This document shows positions 13,379-16,305 of a stretch of DNA of 16,305 bases, piece by piece. The position numbers were made by a program, and so were the translations under genes. Positions within the stretch are counted from its first letter, which is position 1. The number at the start of each line of letters is the position of its first letter. Below the pieces are notes generated by a model. That model was not told the DNA's origin. It worked only from the letters and a program-made list of their open reading frames with translations, and did not search any database. Origin of the DNA: Gammaproteobacteria bacterium (GTDB lineage: Bacteria > Pseudomonadota > Gammaproteobacteria > Arenicellales > Arenicellaceae); NCBI GenBank assembly GCA_030426005.1, contig JAUHZM010000035.1, positions 1-16,305 on the forward strand. The letters are read 5' to 3'.

Positions 13379-14218
13379 ATGTCTACTTCATCTGCTGAAC
13401 AGAATCGATTGCTCAAATTTTTGAGCTGTGAGGCGCTCGACCTGAATTTATTTCGTGGTCAGAGCAAAGATTTCAAAACTGGCCAAGTTTATGGTGGTCA
13501 GGTTCTGGGGCAAGCGATTAAAGCAGCGTATCAAACCATTGATGAGGGCCGACATATCCATTCGGCGCATGCGTACTTCTTGTTACGTGGTGATGTGAAT
13601 GCACCCATTATTTACGAGGTGGACCGCTCACTGGATGGCGGCAGTTTCTCATCACGTCGTGTGGTGGCGATCCAGCACGGGCGGCAGATTTTTCATCTGT
13701 CAGCGTCATTTCAGAAGCAGGAAGAAGGGCTAGACTTCTCCGAAACCTGGGTGCCACCGTTCGACGTCGTCGAAGATGCCCTGGCCAATGGATTGCCAGT
13801 AGATACTAATTTTCAGGCGGGTTATTTGGACGTGGTTTACGTGCCGACCGAGCGTGTGGAACGTAACGACACCACGCAGTATTGGTTTAAAACCAAAGAA
13901 AGTCTCCCCGATGATTTGGCTCTGCATCACTCGGTGTTGGCGTATATTTCAGATATGGGGCCGCTGCAGGCCACTATTCAGCCACACGATTTAAACGCAC
14001 CCAAGCTGGAAGATCGCAAACGCAAGGTATTAATGGCGACCATCGATCATGCGGTGTGGTTTCATCGTCCATTTCGCGCGGACGACTGGCTCTTTTATGA
14101 ATGCCGTGCGCAATCGACTGGCAATGGACGAGGTCTAGCGTATGGTCGCATCTACGCGCAAGATGGCACGCTGGTGGCATCGACTTCTCAAGAAGGCTTG
14201 CTTCGATTACGTCGCTAA
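13379..14218 (+). CDS. tesB: Acyl-CoA thioesterase II
   Basis: 279 residues from ATG 13379, matching the usual TesB length of about 285. It is a double hot-dog enzyme that hydrolyses medium- and long-chain acyl-CoA to free fatty acid and CoA in the cytoplasm. Seen: LDLNLFRGQSKDF and VYGGQVLGQA near the N-terminus, HSAHAYFLLRGD, the first-domain helix, then IDHAVWFHRPF with Asp203, QSTGNGRG with Thr227 and LVASTSQEG with Gln271. These correspond to the catalytic Asp-Thr-Gln of the E. coli enzyme. A TTG at 13340 is in frame, but the 13 extra residues are not family-like. The stop codon region overlaps the convergent kinase gene by 12 bp. Single-gene transcript likely. Confidence 0.95.
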   Translation: MSTSSAEQNRLLKFLSCEALDLNLFRGQSKDFKTGQVYGGQVLGQAIKAAYQTIDEGRHIHSAHAYFLLRGDVNAPIIYEVDRSLDGGSFSSRRVVAIQHGRQIFHLSASFQKQEEGLDFSETWVPPFDVVEDALANGLPVDTNFQAGYLDVVYVPTERVERNDTTQYWFKTKESLPDDLALHHSVLAYISDMGPLQATIQPHDLNAPKLEDRKRKVLMATIDHAVWFHRPFRADDWLFYECRAQSTGNGRGLAYGRIYAQDGTLVASTSQEGLLRLRR

Positions 14219-15031
14219 GCTTTTAAACCGCGCGTTTAAGTCTGCTAGCTGTGCAAATCGAGTAGGGTTAGCTGCTAAGTAATCGTCGCCGTATTTACTT
14301 AAGTGCCAAGTCAGATCGCCCCACAATAGGGCGATTTGCGCAGCGTTGAATATCGGCGTGCTTTGTTTTGCTTCCCAGTCCGGATGGTAGTGTTTGAGTA
14401 AGCGGCTACTTTGTTCAGCATCCAAGCCGAAATACAACACGATCGACGCTAGATCAAACCAAGGATTGTGCAGCATCGCGTACTCCCAATCGATAAACCA
14501 AACTCGGTCTAGTTCAAGCAGGCAGTTACTGGTTACCAAGTCGTTATGACAGACACACCACGGCGTGGGATCTTGCGTAAAAAAGTCCAAAGCGGGTAGT
14601 AGATCAGCATGAATTGCTGCCGCTTGTTCGCCCAGTGAACCTTCTAAGCTGGATAAGTATTGCTGGCAAAAATCCAGTAGATCAAAGCGTGCGAAGCTGG
14701 CCGACGCTGGCGTCGTGTGTAAGGTACGCAATGCCTGGCCTAACAAGGCGATGTGTTGATCGCTAAAAGTAATAGACTCCTGATAGGCCATCACAGCGAG
14801 ATTGTCTTTCGCAAAGTGGATTTCGGGTGCTAGCCCGAGTTTGGCAGCCCAATGCTGTGCTGAAACAGCCACGTTGAAAGAGTGGGCAAACTGCTTTAAT
14901 ACCCAGAATTCATCGGCCGATTTAATCAGCAAGGTCTGATGGTTTTGTCCGGCGGTGAATTGCTCAACAATCTCCGGTTCGGCCGCCAGCCCCCAAGCTT
15001 GCCAGTCTGCGAGTAACTCAGTTGGCCGCAT
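14207..15031 (-). CDS. APH/choline-kinase-fold phosphotransferase, probable thiamine kinase
   Basis: 274 residues from ATG 15031, overlapping the end of the transporter gene by 14 bp; an upstream in-frame start at 15103 lies deep in that gene and is unlikely. The fold is the aminoglycoside phosphotransferase type: N-lobe WVLKQF with Lys46, the catalytic loop CHNDLVTSN (His152, Asp154, Asn159) and the metal-binding FIDWEYA (Asp171, Glu173), followed by HNPWFDLA. Family members phosphorylate small alcohols, including thiamine (E. coli ThiK). Its translational coupling to a PnuC/PnuT transporter, with a YkoF-like protein and TonB receptor upstream, argues for thiamine kinase rather than an antibiotic or choline kinase (inference). 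It would trap imported thiamine as thiamine monophosphate; ThiL would complete TPP. Confidence 0.85.
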   Translation of the reverse strand: MRPTELLADWQAWGLAAEPEIVEQFTAGQNHQTLLIKSADEFWVLKQFAHSFNVAVSAQHWAAKLGLAPEIHFAKDNLAVMAYQESITFSDQHIALLGQALRTLHTTPASASFARFDLLDFCQQYLSSLEGSLGEQAAAIHADLLPALDFFTQDPTPWCVCHNDLVTSNCLLELDRVWFIDWEYAMLHNPWFDLASIVLYFGLDAEQSSRLLKHYHPDWEAKQSTPIFNAAQIALLWGDLTWHLSKYGDDYLAANPTRFAQLADLNARFKSLAT

Positions 15032-15617
15032 GGTGATAGCGACTACGCCATTCGCGGTAACCAAACACGGCGATGATGGTGTAAGCAACAAATAACAAGG
15101 CATAGAGATACAATTCCTTTTGCCAGAACAGCCAAACAGACACGGCGTCGATCACGACCCAATACAACCAATTCTCCAACACTTTGCGCGCGACCATCCA
15201 AGTTGTGAACACCGCTGCCCAAGTGGTGAAGGAATCGATAAACGGGAAGTCTGCCTGAGTGAATCTTTCTAAACCAAAGCCGCTCGCTAAGGTCAGGACT
15301 AAAATCACTGCAATTGCGATGAGGTGTTGATGTGTTTGCCAGCGCTGAATCGCCAGCGTGCTGTGATCTTTGCTACCGTATCGCCACTGATACCAGCCGT
15401 ACAGCGCCATCACTAGGTAGTACACATTCAGTGCAGACTCCATCAACAAGCTGACATCCCAAAACAGAATGATCGCGGTCGTCGTTCCAATCAGCGCTGC
15501 GGGCCAACACCAAATGTTTTCTCTGGTCGCCAGCACGATGTACGCGATACCGAACGCCACCGACACCCATTCCAAGGCCGAGGTGGCGTTCCATGCAGCA
15601 ATTAGCGCATCCATCAT
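15018..15617 (-). CDS. PnuC-family vitamin transporter, probably PnuT (thiamine)
   Basis: 199 residues, hydrophobic, with about seven membrane helices. Family hallmarks are the ENIWCWPAALIGTTTAIILF and ALNVYYLVMALYGWYQWRYG segments and the C-terminal RKVLENWLYWVVIDAVSVW followed by KELYLYALLF. PnuC proteins are facilitated-diffusion, SWEET-like transporters of vitamin precursors. PnuC itself takes nicotinamide riboside and the PnuT subgroup takes thiamine, relying on a cytoplasmic kinase for trapping. Here the neighbours (YkoF-like protein, APH-fold kinase, TonB receptor; no NadR or ribosylnicotinamide kinase) favour thiamine. Two adjacent ATGs (15617, 15614) could start it, only 5 bp after the preceding stop. 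Confidence 0.9.
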   Translation of the reverse strand: MMDALIAAWNATSALEWVSVAFGIAYIVLATRENIWCWPAALIGTTTAIILFWDVSLLMESALNVYYLVMALYGWYQWRYGSKDHSTLAIQRWQTHQHLIAIAVILVLTLASGFGLERFTQADFPFIDSFTTWAAVFTTWMVARKVLENWLYWVVIDAVSVWLFWQKELYLYALLFVAYTIIAVFGYREWRSRYHHAAN

Positions 15618-15622
15618 GCTGG

Positions 15623-15886
15623 CTACTCGTAGCCCTCAAGTTGGCGTGCATCGCCTTCGAGGTATTTACACACAAAGACAATCTTGCCGAACTGCTGCAT
15701 TGAGTTACGCATGGCGGTGTTCAGAAGTTGCGTCACCACTTCAAACTCACCGAATACACGCGTACTCATATTGCTGGTGCGAATTTCAACCTGATCGGCC
15801 TGATTCAATTCATCCAGGAAGGCTTTGATTTTTGGCTTGTACTCGTCTTGTAGCGGGTACATGCTGATTTCAACTGATAACATCAT
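15623..15886 (-). CDS. YkoF-like thiamin-binding protein
   Basis: 87 residues from ATG 15886. The frame continues upstream to 15928 but runs into the receptor gene, and AGAGGA at 15895-15900 sets this start. The sequence has the YkoF family pattern: MLSVEISMYPLQDEYKPKIK at the N-terminus, a central MSTRVFGEFEVV and a strand IVFVCKYLEGD near the end, consistent with a single ferredoxin-like domain, whereas B. subtilis YkoF has two. YkoF binds thiamin and is encoded with HMP/thiamin transport genes. No signal peptide, so cytoplasmic: it may buffer or hand over thiamine between transporter and kinase (inference). It lies 22 bp behind the receptor and 5 bp before the transporter. Confidence 0.75.
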   Translation of the reverse strand: MMLSVEISMYPLQDEYKPKIKAFLDELNQADQVEIRTSNMSTRVFGEFEVVTQLLNTAMRNSMQQFGKIVFVCKYLEGDARQLEGYE

Positions 15887-15894
15887 GTATGAGG

Positions 15895-15900
15895 TCCTCT
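15895..15900 (-). promoter_or_regulatory. Ribosome binding site that fixes the YkoF-like start
   Basis: AGAGGA on the - strand, eight bases before ATG 15886. It selects this start over the longer frame beginning at 15928. Confidence 0.6.
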
Positions 15901-15908
15901 GAACGGAT

Positions 15909-16305
15909 TTAGAAGTCGATAGTGGCACGCAGACCGACTACGCGCGGCGCACCATACTGCGTGTAGGGCTCTGTTTCGTAAAATTTACGTGGATCGTTTC
16001 CAAAGCTACCGAAGCCGCGTGTGGTCACCGTCTCATCACCCAGATTCTTACCATACAAGGCGACGCGAAGGTTGTCGCGTGTGTATGCCAATTCCAAATT
16101 CGCCAATGTATAGGCTTCGGAACGCAATTCATGACGATCTGAAAAGTAAAAGTCGTCTTTGCCTTCCAGTGAGCCGTGTACTGACCAGTTTTCGCTAAGC
16201 TGAAAATTGCCACCCAACAGCCATTGGTACGACGGCGCATGTGCTTGTTCGCGCCCAGCCAGATTGAACGGAACACCGTTGTCGCGATCAGCATTTACAT
16301 GATCA
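15909..16305 (-). CDS. TonB-dependent outer-membrane receptor, C-terminal part (partial)
   Basis: The frame is open to the right edge, giving the last 132 residues of a larger protein. The segment shows amphipathic beta strands of an outer-membrane barrel: WLLGGNFQLSENWSVHGSLE, EAYTLANLELAYTRDNLRVA, then LYGKNLGDETVTTRGFGSFG, and it ends RVVGLRATIDF, with the terminal phenylalanine typical of BAM-inserted barrels. The LYGKNLGDE motif is characteristic of TonB-dependent receptors. The plug, TonB box and signal peptide lie outside the window. As first gene of the putative thiamine operon it would import thiamine or a precursor across the outer membrane (inference). The operon promoter and a possible TPP riboswitch would be upstream of it, beyond 16305. 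Confidence 0.9.
   Translation of the reverse strand, partial: DHVNADRDNGVPFNLAGREQAHAPSYQWLLGGNFQLSENWSVHGSLEGKDDFYFSDRHELRSEAYTLANLELAYTRDNLRVALYGKNLGDETVTTRGFGSFGNDPRKFYETEPYTQYGAPRVVGLRATIDF

Noticed and set aside
15032..15103. Longer start for the kinase
   Set aside because: It would lie 86 bp inside the transporter gene; the sequence there is the transporter in another frame, and ATG 15031 fits the family.
1..16305. CRISPR arrays, tRNA, rRNA, prophage or plasmid replication genes
   Set aside because: No regularly spaced direct repeats, no cloverleaf-like sequence and no integrase, phage or replication proteins were seen.

Overview
The window reads as chromosomal DNA of a Gram-negative bacterium, most likely a marine-type gammaproteobacterium. 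This is inferred from gene content: TesB thioesterase, a TonB-dependent receptor, a CadC-like regulator with TPRs, a hybrid histidine kinase with a NarL/LuxR regulator, and many exported proteins with signal peptides. GC looks moderate (about half). I see no rRNA, tRNA, CRISPR array or intact mobile element.

Left part (1-3591): the 3' end of an unrecognised gene on the + strand; a convergent membrane-anchored winged-helix/TPR regulator on the - strand; then, across a divergent intergenic region with short inverted repeats, a membrane fatty acid hydroxylase/sterol desaturase family enzyme.

Middle part (3744-10654): four consecutive small exported DUF1566 (Lcl_C-type) proteins in an alternating long-short-long-short order, followed by a NarL-type response regulator. 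Convergent with it, overlapping by 19 bp, is a multi-pass hybrid histidine kinase whose coding signal runs upstream of its first ATG without a canonical start codon. Upstream of the kinase on the same strand is a large secreted HExxH protein, probably a zinc metallopeptidase of no family I can name. The DUF1566 array and the two-component pair are the most system-like part of the window.

Right-centre (10849-13378): a compact run of GNAT acetyltransferase, DUF1330 protein and an unrecognised small protein, then an exported glutaredoxin-like protein. A 411-bp gap follows, holding a 48-codon open frame that resembles the start of a DUF486 membrane protein plus several short perfect inverted repeats. 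Next come a small Cys-rich exported protein with a Tat-like signal and a 231-bp spacer with two perfect 12-bp palindromes.

Right part (13379-16305): tesB on the + strand, meeting tail to tail a four-gene - strand operon of TonB-dependent receptor (3' end only), YkoF-like thiamin-binding protein, PnuC/PnuT-type transporter and APH-fold small-molecule kinase. Read together these make a thiamine uptake and salvage pathway: outer-membrane import, binding, inner-membrane facilitated transport, and trapping by phosphorylation. The promoter, and any TPP riboswitch, would lie beyond the right edge.
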